Of a stretch of DNA of 64,000 nucleotides, positions 1 to 9,320 are shown in pieces (within the stretch, counting starts at the first letter, position 1; every line of letters starts with the position of its first letter). The stretch is taken from contig NC_015709.1 of NCBI RefSeq assembly GCF_000218875.1, positions 868,001-932,000 of the forward strand. Direction: 5' to 3'. A program made the position numbers and the translations under genes. The notes beneath the pieces were generated by a model. That model ran no database searches and was not told the origin of the DNA. It saw only the letters and a list, made by a program, of their open reading frames with translations. Source of the DNA: Zymomonas mobilis subsp. pomaceae ATCC 29192 (GTDB lineage: Bacteria; Pseudomonadota; Alphaproteobacteria; Sphingomonadales; Sphingomonadaceae).

Positions 1-92
1 GGCGAGGCAGATTCAGGAACCAGTCGAAAACTGCGACTATGTTCGCCTTCAAAATGGGCTTCCGCAACAGTAACGGTAATCAGTTGATTCAT
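1..92 (-). CDS. N-terminus of an unidentified protein, cut by the window edge (possibly a PDR/VanB-type oxidoreductase)
   Basis: An ATG at 92 opens a minus-strand frame that stays open to the window edge and gives 30 residues beginning MNQLITVTVAEAHFEGEHS. A GGAGG lies about 12 bases upstream of the ATG, which supports the start. The pattern of a short beta strand followed by RSFRLVPES resembles the first strands of FAD-binding, ferredoxin-reductase-type domains of the PDR/VanB family. That match rests on very few residues and is a guess. The gene is divergent from the broken folate ligase gene on its right. Presence of a gene is fairly likely; function is uncertain. Confidence 0.45.
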   Translation of the reverse strand, partial: MNQLITVTVAEAHFEGEHSRSFRLVPESAS

Positions 93-479
93 AGAGAAAG
101 GCAGCCTCCAAAGAAACAAAATACAAAGACAGAAAAATCAATTTTTTATAGCGCAAACAACCCTAAATAGCTTTTCTAAAAAGTTGAAATTTTCAATAAT
201 TTTTTAAAGCAATCGTCAAATTATTTTGTGTCTTCCGAACAACAGAAAAGCCTTGCAAAAAAGCTTTATATCCTCAACAAAACTGTGACTATTTAAGCTA
301 TTTTTCATATAAAAACGCTTTTTAGGATATGATATTGTTATATAATTTTATTATAAATTAATAATAAATCTATCCTTTTGATATTCGCTTGTTATCCGTT
401 TTATTATTTTAAATAACTGCTAAAGACGGCTGAAAGTCACGTTCTTTTTATCTTATGTTTTCCGTTGGAGGAAATAATT
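93..479. other. A+T-rich divergent intergenic region
   Basis: This 387-base spacer separates the divergent left-edge gene from the folate ligase gene. It is strongly A+T rich with several A and T runs, and has no open frame of note. Both genes must be driven from here. The only specific signals I can propose are a sigma70-like promoter at 378-407 and the ribosome binding site GGAGGAA at 467-473. I see no riboswitch-like fold. Confidence 0.5.
378..407 (+). promoter_or_regulatory. Possible sigma70 promoter for the folate ligase gene
   Basis: TTGATA at 378-383 and TATTAT at 402-407 are separated by 18 bases and lie about 75 bases before the ATG at 480. In such A+T-rich DNA chance matches are common, so this is only a candidate. 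Confidence 0.3.
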
Positions 480-2152
480 ATGCTGAGCGATATCGAAATC
501 GCCCGGTCCGCAACTTTGAAGCCTATTACTGAGATTGCGGGTCATTTAAACATTCCTGATGAAGCGGTTTTACCCTTCGGTCATGATATTGCCAAAATAG
601 ACGGACGTTATCTTCAATCTCTGTCCTCACGTCCTCGTGGTAAGTTGGTGTTGGTCAGTGCAATTACCCCGACGCCAGCAGGCGAAGGCAAAACAACCAC
701 CACGGTTGGTCTTGGAGATGCCCTTAACCGTATCGGGAAAAAGGCGGTCATCTGTCTAAGAGAACCTTCTCTTGGCCCCTGCTTCGGTGTCAAAGGGGGT
801 GTGCAGGAGGAGGCTACGCTCAAGTTGTTCCTATGGAGCGTATTAACCTGCATTTTACAGGCGATTTTCATGCCATTACGTCAGCACATGATTTGCTGGC
901 AGCCATGATTGATAATCATGTTCATTGGGGTAATGAACCGATATTGGATCGTCGGAGCATTACTTTCCGGCGCGTCATTGATATGAATGACCGGATGTTG
1001 CGCAATATGGTGATAGGCTTGGGCGGTGGCGCCAATGGCTATCCCCGTGAAGCTGGCTTTGATATTAGCGTGGCCTCGGAAGTTATGGCAATTCTTTGTC
1101 TTGCCTCTGATCTTAAAGACCTTCGGGCACGGATCGAACGTATTATTATCGGTGAAGATAGTGATCGCAACCCTGTTGCTGCGGCGTTGATTAAGGCAGC
1201 CGGGGCCATGACAGCGCTTTTAAAAGACGCTTGCCAGCCGAATCTGGTGCAGACATTAGAAGGTAATCCGGCGCTTATTCACGGTGGCCCCTTTGCCAAT
1301 ATTGCCCATGGCTGTAATTCGTTAATCGCAACGAAGGCTGCGCTTCATCTTGGCGATATTACCATTACCGAAGCGGGATTTGGTGCCGATCTTGGTGCTG
1401 AAAAATTCTTTGACATTAAATGCCGCCAAGCCAATCTTGAACCTGATGCTGTGGTTCTGGTGGCAACGGTGCGTGCCCTTAAAATGCATGGCGGTGTTGC
1501 CCTGGCCGATTTAAAGCAGGAAAATGTTTCCGCACTTGAAACGGGCTTTGCCAATCTTGCCCGCCATGCAGAAAATCTTGCCAAATTCGGTGTCAAAGTC
1601 ATTGTTGCCATTAACCGCTTCAATACAGATACCCAAGCAGAACTGGACACTCTTCAGGATCTTTGCGCGGGTATTGGCCTTGATTCGGCGATTTGTACTC
1701 ATTTCAGCGATGGCGGTGCTGGAGCGGAGGATCTTGCCCGTAAACTATCTGGCATACTGGATGCCCCCAAAGAAGATAACTTCCGGCTCCTTTATCCAGA
1801 TGAAATGCCTTTATGGCAAAAAATAGAAACGATTGCGAAAGAGATCTATCGCGCTGGTGAAGTTATTCCCCAAGGACAGGTTTTGAAAAAGCTGAAGAGC
1901 TTTGAAGAACAAGGCTTTGGTGACTTACCTGTTTGTATCGCCAAGACGCAATCTTCTTTTTCGGCTGATCCTAAAGCCAAAAATGTGCCTACCGGCCACA
2001 GCTTCCCCATCCGCGAAGTTCGGTTAAATGCAGGAGCGGGCTTCATTATCGCTATCTCGGGCAATATTATGACGATGCCGGGTCTTCCCCGTCATCCAGC
2101 AGCCGAAAATATTGATATTAATGAAAAAGACGAAATTATGGGGCTTGCCTGA
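480..2152 (+). pseudogene. fhs: Formate-tetrahydrofolate ligase gene, disrupted by a one-base frameshift
   Basis: The intact enzyme joins formate to tetrahydrofolate using ATP, giving 10-formyl-THF for one-carbon metabolism in the cytosol. The first part (ATG at 480, preceded by GGAGGAA) contains the P-loop [13 protein letters not shown] and continues through [14 protein letters not shown]. Just after that, near 800-806, the frame is lost. The downstream part resumes in the +1 frame with the family's [11 protein letters not shown]-type segment and [21 protein letters not shown], and runs to 2152. Adding one base near 803 would restore one protein of about 557 residues, the usual length. Everything downstream looks well conserved, so the lesion is recent or a sequencing error. 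As given, the first frame stops at 908 after 142 residues. Family identity is very secure; the in vivo status is open. Confidence 0.9.
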
Positions 2153-2182
2153 TAATTTTATCGTCTTCGTTTAAATGTCTAA

Positions 2183-2218
2183 AAAAAAGGCTTCCTAATT
2201 TTTTAGGAAGCCTTTTTT
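2183..2218. terminator. Bidirectional rho-independent terminator between fhs and der
   Basis: The arms AAAAAAGGCTTCCTA and TAGGAAGCCTTTTTT flank a short T-rich loop. A-runs and T-runs on both sides allow termination from either direction, as expected between two convergent genes. Confidence 0.85.
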
Positions 2219-2233
2219 GTAAGAGGATAAATT

Positions 2234-3601
2234 TTAATCGAATGGATTATCAGGGGATCGGAAATGCAATCGTATGGGAACCGCCCCAAATCCTAAATCA
2301 GATCTCAGGCTGTTGACTAAATAACGTTCATAGCTTGTGGGAAGCTGATCAACACGGGTACCAAATAAGACAAAAGTCGGTGGTCTTGTTTTGATCTGCG
2401 TCAAATACCGCAGTTTGATCCTTTTACCGCCCGGTGCTGGGGGGGCATGATGCGTAATAGCGCGAGTCAACCAACGATTTAACTGGCCAGTAGAAACACG
2501 ACGGCTCCAAGCTTTTCGCGTTTCAAAAGCGGCTTTTAGCAAAGGATCAATACCACGCCCCGTAATCGCGGAAATCGTTATTAACGGCACGCCTTTTACC
2601 TGTGCAAGGCCGTCATCTAGCCCTTGCCTTATCGCTTGTAAAAAAGCTGAAGGATTTTCGACCATATCCCATTTATTGATAGCAATAATCAGACTGCGCC
2701 CTTCTTCCAAGACGCGATCAGCAATCCGTAAATCCTGACCTTCCAGCCCTTGAGTTGCATCTAAGAGAAGGACAACTACTTCGGCATAATCAATAGTGCG
2801 GAAGGTATCCATAACGGATAAACGTTCCATCTTATCGACAACCCGCGCTTTTTTACGAAGTCCGGCTGTATCTATTAAACGCACAGGACGACCTTGCCAT
2901 TCCCAATCAATGGCGATTGAATCGCGCGTAATACCGGCTTCTGGGCCCGTAATCATGCGATCTTCGCCAATCAACCGATTAATCAGGGTCGATTTTCCTG
3001 CATTAGGACGACCAACAATCGCCAATTGCAGCGGTGTTTGATCAATCTCTTCTTCTGTTTTTTCGGTTTCATCCTTTTCGTCATCCAAGGCTACTTTTTC
3101 AGAAGTCTCCCCTTCAACAAAAGGCAACAAAGCCTGAAATAAACCGACTAAACCTTCTCCATGCTCTGCCGAGAAAGGTAAAGGTTCCCCAAAACCTAAC
3201 GAATAGGCTTCCAAGAAACCGGACTCCCCTCCCCGTCCTTCGCATTTATTGGCAACGACAAGAACAGGTTTTGATAAAGCCCGTAACCAGCGCGCTATTT
3301 CTTCATCAAGCGGTGTAACACCCTGTCGTGCATCAATGACGAATAAAGCGACATCGCAGTCTTTGACGGCAGCTTCGGTTTGAAAACGCATTCTTCCCGG
3401 TAAGCTAGCCGGATCTTCATCTTCAAAACCTGCCGTATCAATAGCAAGAAAACGTAACCCAATAAGATCGGCATCCCCTTCACGCCGATCACGAGTTACA
3501 CCGGGCCGATCATCTACCAAGGCTAGTCGTTTTCCAACTAACCGATTAAATAGAGTCGATTTACCGACATTAGGGCGGCCAACAATGGCAACGCTTGGCA
3601 T
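2234..3601 (-). CDS. der: Ribosome-assembly GTPase Der (EngA)
   Basis: Der is an essential double GTPase that helps mature the 50S ribosomal subunit. The 455-residue product shows two G domains in tandem. The first begins with VGRPNVGKST at about residue 7 and has DTAG near 56. The second begins with VGRPNAGKST near residue 195 and is followed by DTAG and NKWD. The C-terminal 110 residues match the KH-like domain. An acidic linker (DDEKDETEKTEEE) joins the G domains. It is the last gene of a yfgM-like/bamB/der run, an order also seen in gammaproteobacteria, and ends at the convergent terminator shared with fhs. Confidence 0.97.
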   Translation of the reverse strand: MPSVAIVGRPNVGKSTLFNRLVGKRLALVDDRPGVTRDRREGDADLIGLRFLAIDTAGFEDEDPASLPGRMRFQTEAAVKDCDVALFVIDARQGVTPLDEEIARWLRALSKPVLVVANKCEGRGGESGFLEAYSLGFGEPLPFSAEHGEGLVGLFQALLPFVEGETSEKVALDDEKDETEKTEEEIDQTPLQLAIVGRPNAGKSTLINRLIGEDRMITGPEAGITRDSIAIDWEWQGRPVRLIDTAGLRKKARVVDKMERLSVMDTFRTIDYAEVVVLLLDATQGLEGQDLRIADRVLEEGRSLIIAINKWDMVENPSAFLQAIRQGLDDGLAQVKGVPLITISAITGRGIDPLLKAAFETRKAWSRRVSTGQLNRWLTRAITHHAPPAPGGKRIKLRYLTQIKTRPPTFVLFGTRVDQLPTSYERYLVNSLRSDLGFGAVPIRLHFRSPDNPFD

Positions 3602-3677
3602 ATTAATTTCCTAGTTAGGGCTTATAAAAGCCCTTAGAATAAATGAATTTTAATAAAATAAGGTAGTTCTAGCGCTG

Positions 3678-5177
3678 TTATTGCCATGCTTCCAACCGAC
3701 CGTTTTCACCTAAAAGATACAGTTTATTACGGGCGACAACAGGAGTAACGACCATGGGCATCTTAATGTTCCGTCGCGCCATCATCTGACCATCAGTCGG
3801 ATCAACCTCGATCACTTCTCCATGATTATTTGTCAGGATAAGACGATCACCCGCCAAAATAGGCCCATTCCAATTGATAGGCCCAGTTTTTCTATTAGGA
3901 TTAACCCAAGTTTTTAACTGACTCATCCAACGAATATGGCCAGTCTTACGAAGAATAGAGAGTAATTTACCATCCATCGTCACGACAAATATCCATTGCC
4001 CGGCCACCCAAGGGGTAGAAAGACCCGCTATATTGAGTTCCCATAACCGTTGACCTGTAAACAGATCGACAGCGACCATTCTTCCGCCCTGACCAATGGC
4101 ATAGACATGGCCGGAATCAATAACAGGGAAAGCATCAATATCCGACAAACTGCCAACCGAGGTTGAAATGCTGGTACGCGAAAGCGCATCCTGCCAAACT
4201 TCATAGCCATTTTCATAGCGATAAGCATTTAATTCGCCAGAAGAAAAACCCGCAACAATAGTACCATGAGAAATAGAGGGCGCAGCGGCTCCAAAGACAG
4301 CAGTAGCTTCTAATGTAGCCGCATCAGACCATTGCACATCGCCATTTTCCTGTGACAAAGCAAAAATCTGATTATCACGGGAAATAACGTAAACGTTACC
4401 AAGCCCGACCCCAGGCGCGCCCCGTAAAGGGCCCCCCGGACGTTTAATCCAGAGCTGTTTTCCGGTTTTAGCATCAAAGGCGGCAATATCACCAACACCC
4501 GACGTCGCAAATACATGCTCTCCGTCGACACTGACCCCACCCCCAAACATGGATGCACTGTTACCACTACCGCGTCTTGGTTTTTTATTTTTTATACGTA
4601 ATTTTTCAGCCCGTTCCCATAATTTATAGGCTTGCTTATCAGAGCGTTTCGGTGGGGGTAAGGCTTCGCCTTCGTCATCATCAACCTGCGCAGCGGGGAT
4701 AATGTCATGGCCGTCACCAACCATTTTTTTCCAGAGCAATCGCCCTTTATCTGCGTCGAAAGCATAAAGATGTCCGTGCGTATCAACAACAAATAATCGG
4801 CCATTGGATATAACTGGCCCAGAAGCCATACGCGCTTTGGTGCTGGCGCCTGCAATTTTTGCTTGCCATAGACGTGAGGTACCCTTTCCAAGGGTAAGCT
4901 GTCCCATTGATTTTTCTGCGTTACCGCCTGGCTGTTCCCAGTCTTCATTGAGAAAGGCCTCTGGTAAGGTGACAGGAACAGAAGACAAGCCGGGATCTAC
5001 ATCGACCCCAGTTTCTGACATCAGAATAGGCGTTCGTTCACCGATCAGAGGGGTTTTTGGCTTATTTTCTTTCCCCCCCAAACTCCCACATGATGTTGTA
5101 GTAAGCATTAAAAGGCAGCTAAGACCCACGCTTGTTAAAAGACGTGCCTTTTTTAACCCGTATTTTATAACCGTCAT
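3678..5177 (-). CDS. bamB: Outer-membrane assembly lipoprotein BamB (PQQ-repeat beta-propeller)
   Basis: BamB is a scaffold lipoprotein of the BAM complex, which folds beta-barrel proteins into the outer membrane. The 499-residue product starts with a basic, then hydrophobic signal ending LTTTSC, a plausible lipobox with Cys30 as the lipidation site. The mature part carries repeated blades of the PQQ type, such as LYAFDADKGRLLWKK, IAAFDAKTGKQLWIK and MVAVDLFTGQRLWEL, expected for an eight-blade propeller. It is somewhat longer than the E. coli protein because of a Ser/Pro-rich N-terminal linker and a charged insert near residues 175-205. It starts 14 bases after the yfgM-like gene and lies upstream of der. 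Confidence 0.9.
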   Translation of the reverse strand: MTVIKYGLKKARLLTSVGLSCLLMLTTTSCGSLGGKENKPKTPLIGERTPILMSETGVDVDPGLSSVPVTLPEAFLNEDWEQPGGNAEKSMGQLTLGKGTSRLWQAKIAGASTKARMASGPVISNGRLFVVDTHGHLYAFDADKGRLLWKKMVGDGHDIIPAAQVDDDEGEALPPPKRSDKQAYKLWERAEKLRIKNKKPRRGSGNSASMFGGGVSVDGEHVFATSGVGDIAAFDAKTGKQLWIKRPGGPLRGAPGVGLGNVYVISRDNQIFALSQENGDVQWSDAATLEATAVFGAAAPSISHGTIVAGFSSGELNAYRYENGYEVWQDALSRTSISTSVGSLSDIDAFPVIDSGHVYAIGQGGRMVAVDLFTGQRLWELNIAGLSTPWVAGQWIFVVTMDGKLLSILRKTGHIRWMSQLKTWVNPNRKTGPINWNGPILAGDRLILTNNHGEVIEVDPTDGQMMARRNIKMPMVVTPVVARNKLYLLGENGRLEAWQ

Positions 5178-5191
5178 CCCCAGCTATTTCC

Positions 5192-5956
5192 TTATTTTTT
5201 AGCAGGAGCCGGTGTAACCGGAGCTGAATTCGCTTGTTTCGCTTTGGCCGGAACAATATCGGCATAAGAATTTGCAAGGGATTTAGCGCGTTCACGAATA
5301 TCTTCTGGAACAGAAGGTTCGGCGATAATACGCTGATATACTTTTACAGCCTGATCCGGCTTATTGTCTTTTAGATAAGCGGCGGCCTGTATTTCACCTG
5401 CTGTACCTAGCCACCGACTACCGGGCAACATCAAAGGTTGAAGACGTTTAATGACATCAGCAGGCGGCAACGTATCAAGTTCGATAGCACTTAAATGTAA
5501 GGTTGCAACGGCCTGTAGAATATCACCCGCAGCCTGATCCTTGATAATCGTCTGATATAAAGCGCTAGCTCCTTTGACATCCCCCTTATCGGCCAAGCTA
5601 CCCGCTTTTAAAAAGCGACCAAGACTGGCATATATTGGGTCACCAGAGGCGATAAGCTTATCCAGCGCCGCCATATCTTTTACTTGGCCACCTTGCGCAA
5701 TAGGCGCCAGAATATTGGTAAGAGCCTCGCCCCGCTTTTCTATCTCGGCTTGTTTATGGCGATGATACGACCAACAGCCGATGCCTGAAACCAAAAGGAT
5801 CGCTACAACAAGGCAAACGATTCCAACGATACATCGTCTATGGGTTTCGCAGAAACACTTGGCCTTTTCTAGGTGAGGCTGTTCAGAAACAGCATGCAAC
5901 GCATTTTTATTATCGGTGCTGTTGTGCGGCAGGTCAGCCAAAATCATCTCCAACAT
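5192..5956 (-). CDS. YfgM-like single-span membrane protein with tetratricopeptide-like repeats
   Basis: The 254-residue product has an N-terminal cytoplasmic stretch, one membrane segment near residues 43-66 (IVGIVCLVVAILLVSGIGCW) and a periplasmic helical-repeat region, finishing in an Ala/Pro/Lys-rich tail. This matches the YfgM/DUF2133 family, an ancillary partner of the SecYEG translocon and periplasmic chaperones in enterobacteria. The position directly before bamB and der supports the assignment. ATG codons at 5956 and 5947 are both possible starts; no clear ribosome binding site decides between them. Family assignment is good; the role in this organism is inferred. Confidence 0.75.
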   Translation of the reverse strand: MLEMILADLPHNSTDNKNALHAVSEQPHLEKAKCFCETHRRCIVGIVCLVVAILLVSGIGCWSYHRHKQAEIEKRGEALTNILAPIAQGGQVKDMAALDKLIASGDPIYASLGRFLKAGSLADKGDVKGASALYQTIIKDQAAGDILQAVATLHLSAIELDTLPPADVIKRLQPLMLPGSRWLGTAGEIQAAAYLKDNKPDQAVKVYQRIIAEPSVPEDIRERAKSLANSYADIVPAKAKQANSAPVTPAPAKK

Positions 5957-6284
5957 CAATCAACGGTCACGCTTTAACACATTAAAGCGAATCGATATAT
6001 TTTAGACTGTTAAGTTTATAGTGTTCTAACGGTCTTAACAAAGATTAAGCTGATAGCGTCTCTGATAAAGAGAGAAGTCAGTCAATGGCCGATTAAGGAA
6101 TTATAAGAAAAGATTCTCAAGATAAAGAGATATACGCTATCTTTAGCGTATTTTATTGAACAGGGAGAAATAATTTTTTAGGAAAATAACTATAATCTAT
6201 CACTGCCTAAGTGGCATAATGATTTTAAGACTTAGAAAAACAATGGTTTTCTAAACTTCCAGAGTAAACGCGCCATTAAAAAAA
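5957..6284. other. Intergenic region upstream of the yfgM-like/bamB/der operon
   Basis: About 330 bases between the operon and tRNA-Asp. It must hold the operon promoter on the minus strand, but I cannot single out a convincing -35/-10 pair. The only distinct structure is the inverted repeat at its right end, listed separately. Confidence 0.4.

Positions 6285-6291
<7 letters not shown>
6269..6291 (-). terminator. Inverted repeat overlapping the 3' end of tRNA-Asp, possible terminator
   Basis: The arms CGCGCCATT and AATGGCGCG form a perfect 9-bp stem around a five-base T loop on the tRNA strand, followed by TTTACTCT. The 5' arm includes the last seven bases of the tRNA, including CCA, so this hairpin would compete with the acceptor stem. 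The short, interrupted T tract makes it a modest terminator. Confidence 0.5.
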
Positions 6292-6361
<70 letters not shown>

Positions 6362-6850
6362 TTGGGATGGGCTGTGCTCTAAGAGAGGGAGCTGCTGTCG
6401 TCAAGAACTATTTGAATATTTTTTCATTTTTTTGAAAAAAATCTAACATTTACCCCTAAAATAGCTCATTCGTTAGCGGTGGTTTATCTTAGCTTAAAGG
6501 CAAGGTTCAAAAACAAATATCCGTATTAAGGAACCACAGGATAGCAAACCATCGCCTTGTTGATGTTTTTCGCTATAAAATGACAAAATATATAAAATTA
6601 TACGATAAGTCTTATTGATTGACCGCAAATTATGTCATTTATCGCGGCAAAATAACGGATAGCCTTGGAAAAAGTTCCAATGGATTGACCAAAAGGCGAT
6701 AGCACGTCACCAAGAAAACGGCCGAGGAAATCCTCCCATCTGGATGTTTCCTGCGAGCAAGTCGTGATTATTCTTACCAGCATAATTTGAATAGCTGTTT
6801 TTTAATTTTGTTTATGCGGGTCGAAAATTGCGCAGGTGGTGGAGTTGTCT
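6362..6850. other. Intergenic region between tRNA-Asp and a cell-wall hydrolase gene
   Basis: This 489-base spacer holds the tRNA promoter (minus strand) and the hydrolase promoter (plus strand). A 61-codon minus-strand frame at 6598-6783 has no ribosome binding site and no recognisable family, so I do not call it. I see no other structure. Confidence 0.4.
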
Positions 6851-7507
6851 ATGTCCGTTTTAGGGCATTTATTTTGTAAAAAATGGACGAAAATTGTTTT
6901 TCCTTTGGCCATTGCAGCGCTTCCTGCAAGCCATGCATTAGCCGCAGCGCTCCCTTTAGGGGCAACACTTGCCAATAATATGGCTATTGTTACGACACAA
7001 ACGGCGAATGCCTCTGTACGTTATGATAATGAATCTGTTGCCAGTCATGCGCATCAGGCTCTAACTAAATCGGTTGATTATTCCGATAATGACGATCAGG
7101 AAGCATCCGTCTCTACGGATGAGTTAGAACAGCAATCTGAAGGTACACAGACGATGTGCATGGCAAAAGTGATTTATCACGAAGCCGCTAATCAGTCTCG
7201 TGAAGGCCAAATCGCTATCGCTCAGCTTATTCTTAATCGGGCTGAAAGAGGCGGTCGTTTTCCACAAACCGTATGTGGCGTTACCAATCAGCCGGGTCAA
7301 TTTTTCGATACCACGCGTTATACGCCGCCGCGGCAGGATCGTCGTTGGCAGAAAGCTATTGAAATAGCCCATGATGTACTGACAGGGAGCAGCGAAGACC
7401 TTACCCAGGGTGCTTTATTCTATCACGCTAATTCTCAGGCACCGAACCACTTTTTCAAAACACGCACCCGCGTTCGTATGCTTGGTAGCCACATTTTTTA
7501 TCGCTAG
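6851..7507 (+). CDS. Exported cell-wall hydrolase (SleB/Hydrolase_2 family)
   Basis: The 218-residue product begins with a signal sequence (basic CKKWTK, hydrophobic IVFPLAIAALP, probable cleavage after HALAAA). A low-complexity linker rich in Ser, Asp and Glu covers about residues 55-100. The C-terminal 115 residues match the Hydrolase_2 family related to the spore-cortex lytic enzyme SleB, with MAKVIYHEAANQSREGQ, a catalytic-type Glu in YHEA, and GALFYHANSQAP near the end. The family cuts peptidoglycan, probably as a lytic transglycosylase or amidase. The ATG at 6851 follows GGTGGAG with proper spacing; an upstream in-frame GTG at 6836 is less likely. Confidence 0.85.
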   Translation: MSVLGHLFCKKWTKIVFPLAIAALPASHALAAALPLGATLANNMAIVTTQTANASVRYDNESVASHAHQALTKSVDYSDNDDQEASVSTDELEQQSEGTQTMCMAKVIYHEAANQSREGQIAIAQLILNRAERGGRFPQTVCGVTNQPGQFFDTTRYTPPRQDRRWQKAIEIAHDVLTGSSEDLTQGALFYHANSQAPNHFFKTRTRVRMLGSHIFYR

Positions 7508-7537
7508 GTCATCACCTGCTCTATACAAAATATAGGC

Positions 7538-7861
7538 TTACTCTGATTGATCAGTATTAGAATTATCGGCATCGGAAAAATGAATTGCCTCTAATTTTTT
7601 CCAGCTTTGATGCAAAAAATCTCTTGGCTTAGATAGCCCCATATTCGCTGTCATATTTTTCCAGCTATCTGCTGTAGCGACGATAGGGGCTGTCCACGGT
7701 GTAGGGGACAGTTCGTCTGCCCAATCGGCAATAGAGGTCGCATTAAAAATAGCCAATAATACAGTCGCTATAACAATACTCTCTATCGTCCATAGCAAGG
7801 CATGATGCCTATCTTCTGCATCAGAAGGCAGATCTATCGGTGAAAAATCCTGATGAGCCAT
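7538..7861 (-). CDS. Small membrane protein of the O-acylation cluster, function unknown
   Basis: The 107-residue product has one predicted membrane segment (LLWTIESIVIATVLLAIFNA, about residues 21-41), then a soluble part with many Trp residues and a polar Asn/Asp-rich end. I do not recognise a family. I prefer the ATG at 7861, preceded by AAAGGA, although the frame is open back to 7930. It lies immediately downstream of the MBOAT gene on the same strand, so it is probably co-transcribed and may be an accessory subunit of the acyltransferase. Confidence 0.6.
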   Translation of the reverse strand: MAHQDFSPIDLPSDAEDRHHALLWTIESIVIATVLLAIFNATSIADWADELSPTPWTAPIVATADSWKNMTANMGLSKPRDFLHQSWKKLEAIHFSDADNSNTDQSE

Positions 7862-7877
7862 AGGACAATTTTTTCCT

Positions 7878-9284
7878 TTAGAACTGATAATAAATAAAGG
7901 GTGCCACGCCTTCATAGCGCATGGCGTCAATTATCAGGATTAAAACGGCAACCACTAGACCAACCGACCATGCCGGCCATTTTTTCAATCGAAGTGCAAA
8001 ATGCTTCATGCCATCATGCGGTGTAAAGTGGATAACAATACCTAAAAGAATAAGGAACAGCATCAAAGGGGTTACCTGCCCTATCTGCCATGAGCCTTCG
8101 TAGATGCCCTTCAAATAATTAATAGCGGCCGTAAAGCTTTCTGCACGAAAAAATATCCAACCAATAACAACAATATGAAACGTAAATATAGTTTGTATCC
8201 AGACAGGTAAATTTGGCCAGCTTTTAGGCTTTATCGTATGCCATAGACGTTCACAGGCCAAGACGCCGCCATGGAGAGCACCCCAAATGACAAAAGTCAT
8301 ATTTGCTCCATGCCACAATCCACCAATAAGCATGGTTGCAAAAAGATTGAAATAGGTTCGAAAAGCGCCCCTACGATTACCACCCAGCCAGCCAATATAG
8401 ACATAATCGCGTAGCCATGTTGAAAGGCTAATATGCCAGCGCCGCCAAAAATCCTGTAAAGAGGTTGCCCGATAAGGCTGATTAAAATTGACGGGGAAGC
8501 GGTATCCTAACAAGGCGGCCAGCCCTATAGCCATATCGCTATAGGCTGAAAAATCGCAATAAATCTGAGCTGCATAGCCATAAGCTGCCGCCAACAATTC
8601 AAAACGGGAATGGGTAGAAGGATCAAAAAAAATAGGATCAACTAATTGGGTGGAAATTTCAGAAGCGATAACGGCTTTTTTAAACAATCCCCAAATAATC
8701 AGTAATAAGGCCATACTGACTTTTGATTTTTCAAAAGGGGGCACTGATTTAAATTGAGGCAGTAATTCTGAAGCCCGAACGATAGGCCCTGCCACCAGAT
8801 GGGGGAAAAAGGACATTAATAGTAAAATATCCCCTAATGCCGCGGGGGGGACTTTTCGTTTTTCGACATCTACTAGATAGGACATCCCCTGAAAGGTAAA
8901 GAAACTTACCCCCACCGGCAGAACAATCTCCATAAAGGGAAGATGGGGTGCGTATCCCAATACACCACAAAGCGCCGCTATCTGATTCAATAAAAAGGCG
9001 TAATATTTGAAAAAGGCAAGAATGGAGACATTGCCGATAACCCCGACAATCATAATTCTACGTCGGGGTTTGCCTTCATAATGAGAAAGCAACGCCGCCA
9101 TAGCCCAATTAAATAACGCTGATAAAATTAAAAGCGCAACGAAACGCCAATCCCACCAACCATAAAAAAACCAACTAGCAATCAATAATGCAATTTTACG
9201 CCATTCATTATCTCCTCTGAAAGCACAGGCGATAAAGAAGACAATGAGAAAGAATAGGCCAAAGGTCAAAGTCGGAAAAAGCAT
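7878..9284 (-). CDS. MBOAT family O-acyltransferase (AlgI/PatA/DltB type)
   Basis: This 468-residue polytopic membrane protein carries the family hallmarks: FFKYYAFLLNQ near residue 90, SFFPHLVAGPIVRASELLPQ near 160, FWRRWHISLSTWLRDYVYI near 285, and GGLWHGANMTFVIWG with the catalytic-type histidine near 325. Such proteins pass acyl groups, usually acetyl, across the inner membrane onto extracytoplasmic glycans such as alginate, cellulose or peptidoglycan. It sits in a minus-strand run with two SGNH esterase-like genes, the typical partners that complete the transfer on the periplasmic side. The glycan acceptor cannot be read from the sequence. Confidence 0.9.
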   Translation of the reverse strand: MLFPTLTFGLFFLIVFFIACAFRGDNEWRKIALLIASWFFYGWWDWRFVALLILSALFNWAMAALLSHYEGKPRRRIMIVGVIGNVSILAFFKYYAFLLNQIAALCGVLGYAPHLPFMEIVLPVGVSFFTFQGMSYLVDVEKRKVPPAALGDILLLMSFFPHLVAGPIVRASELLPQFKSVPPFEKSKVSMALLLIIWGLFKKAVIASEISTQLVDPIFFDPSTHSRFELLAAAYGYAAQIYCDFSAYSDMAIGLAALLGYRFPVNFNQPYRATSLQDFWRRWHISLSTWLRDYVYIGWLGGNRRGAFRTYFNLFATMLIGGLWHGANMTFVIWGALHGGVLACERLWHTIKPKSWPNLPVWIQTIFTFHIVVIGWIFFRAESFTAAINYLKGIYEGSWQIGQVTPLMLFLILLGIVIHFTPHDGMKHFALRLKKWPAWSVGLVVAVLILIIDAMRYEGVAPFIYYQF

Positions 9285-9320
9285 TATAGAAACCTAATAT
9301 TATCACATGGCAGGGATAAG

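Noticed and set aside
780-830. Programmed frameshift in fhs
   Set aside because: Folate ligases are not known to use frameshifting, and I see no slippery heptamer with a downstream pseudoknot in the right phase. A deletion or sequencing error is simpler.
4804-5202. 132-codon plus-strand frame over the bamB N-terminus
   Set aside because: Shadow of bamB on the opposite strand; the lipoprotein signal and propeller blades prove the minus-strand frame.
6598-6783. 61-codon minus-strand frame between tRNA-Asp and the hydrolase gene
   Set aside because: No ribosome binding site, no recognisable family, and length near chance expectation.
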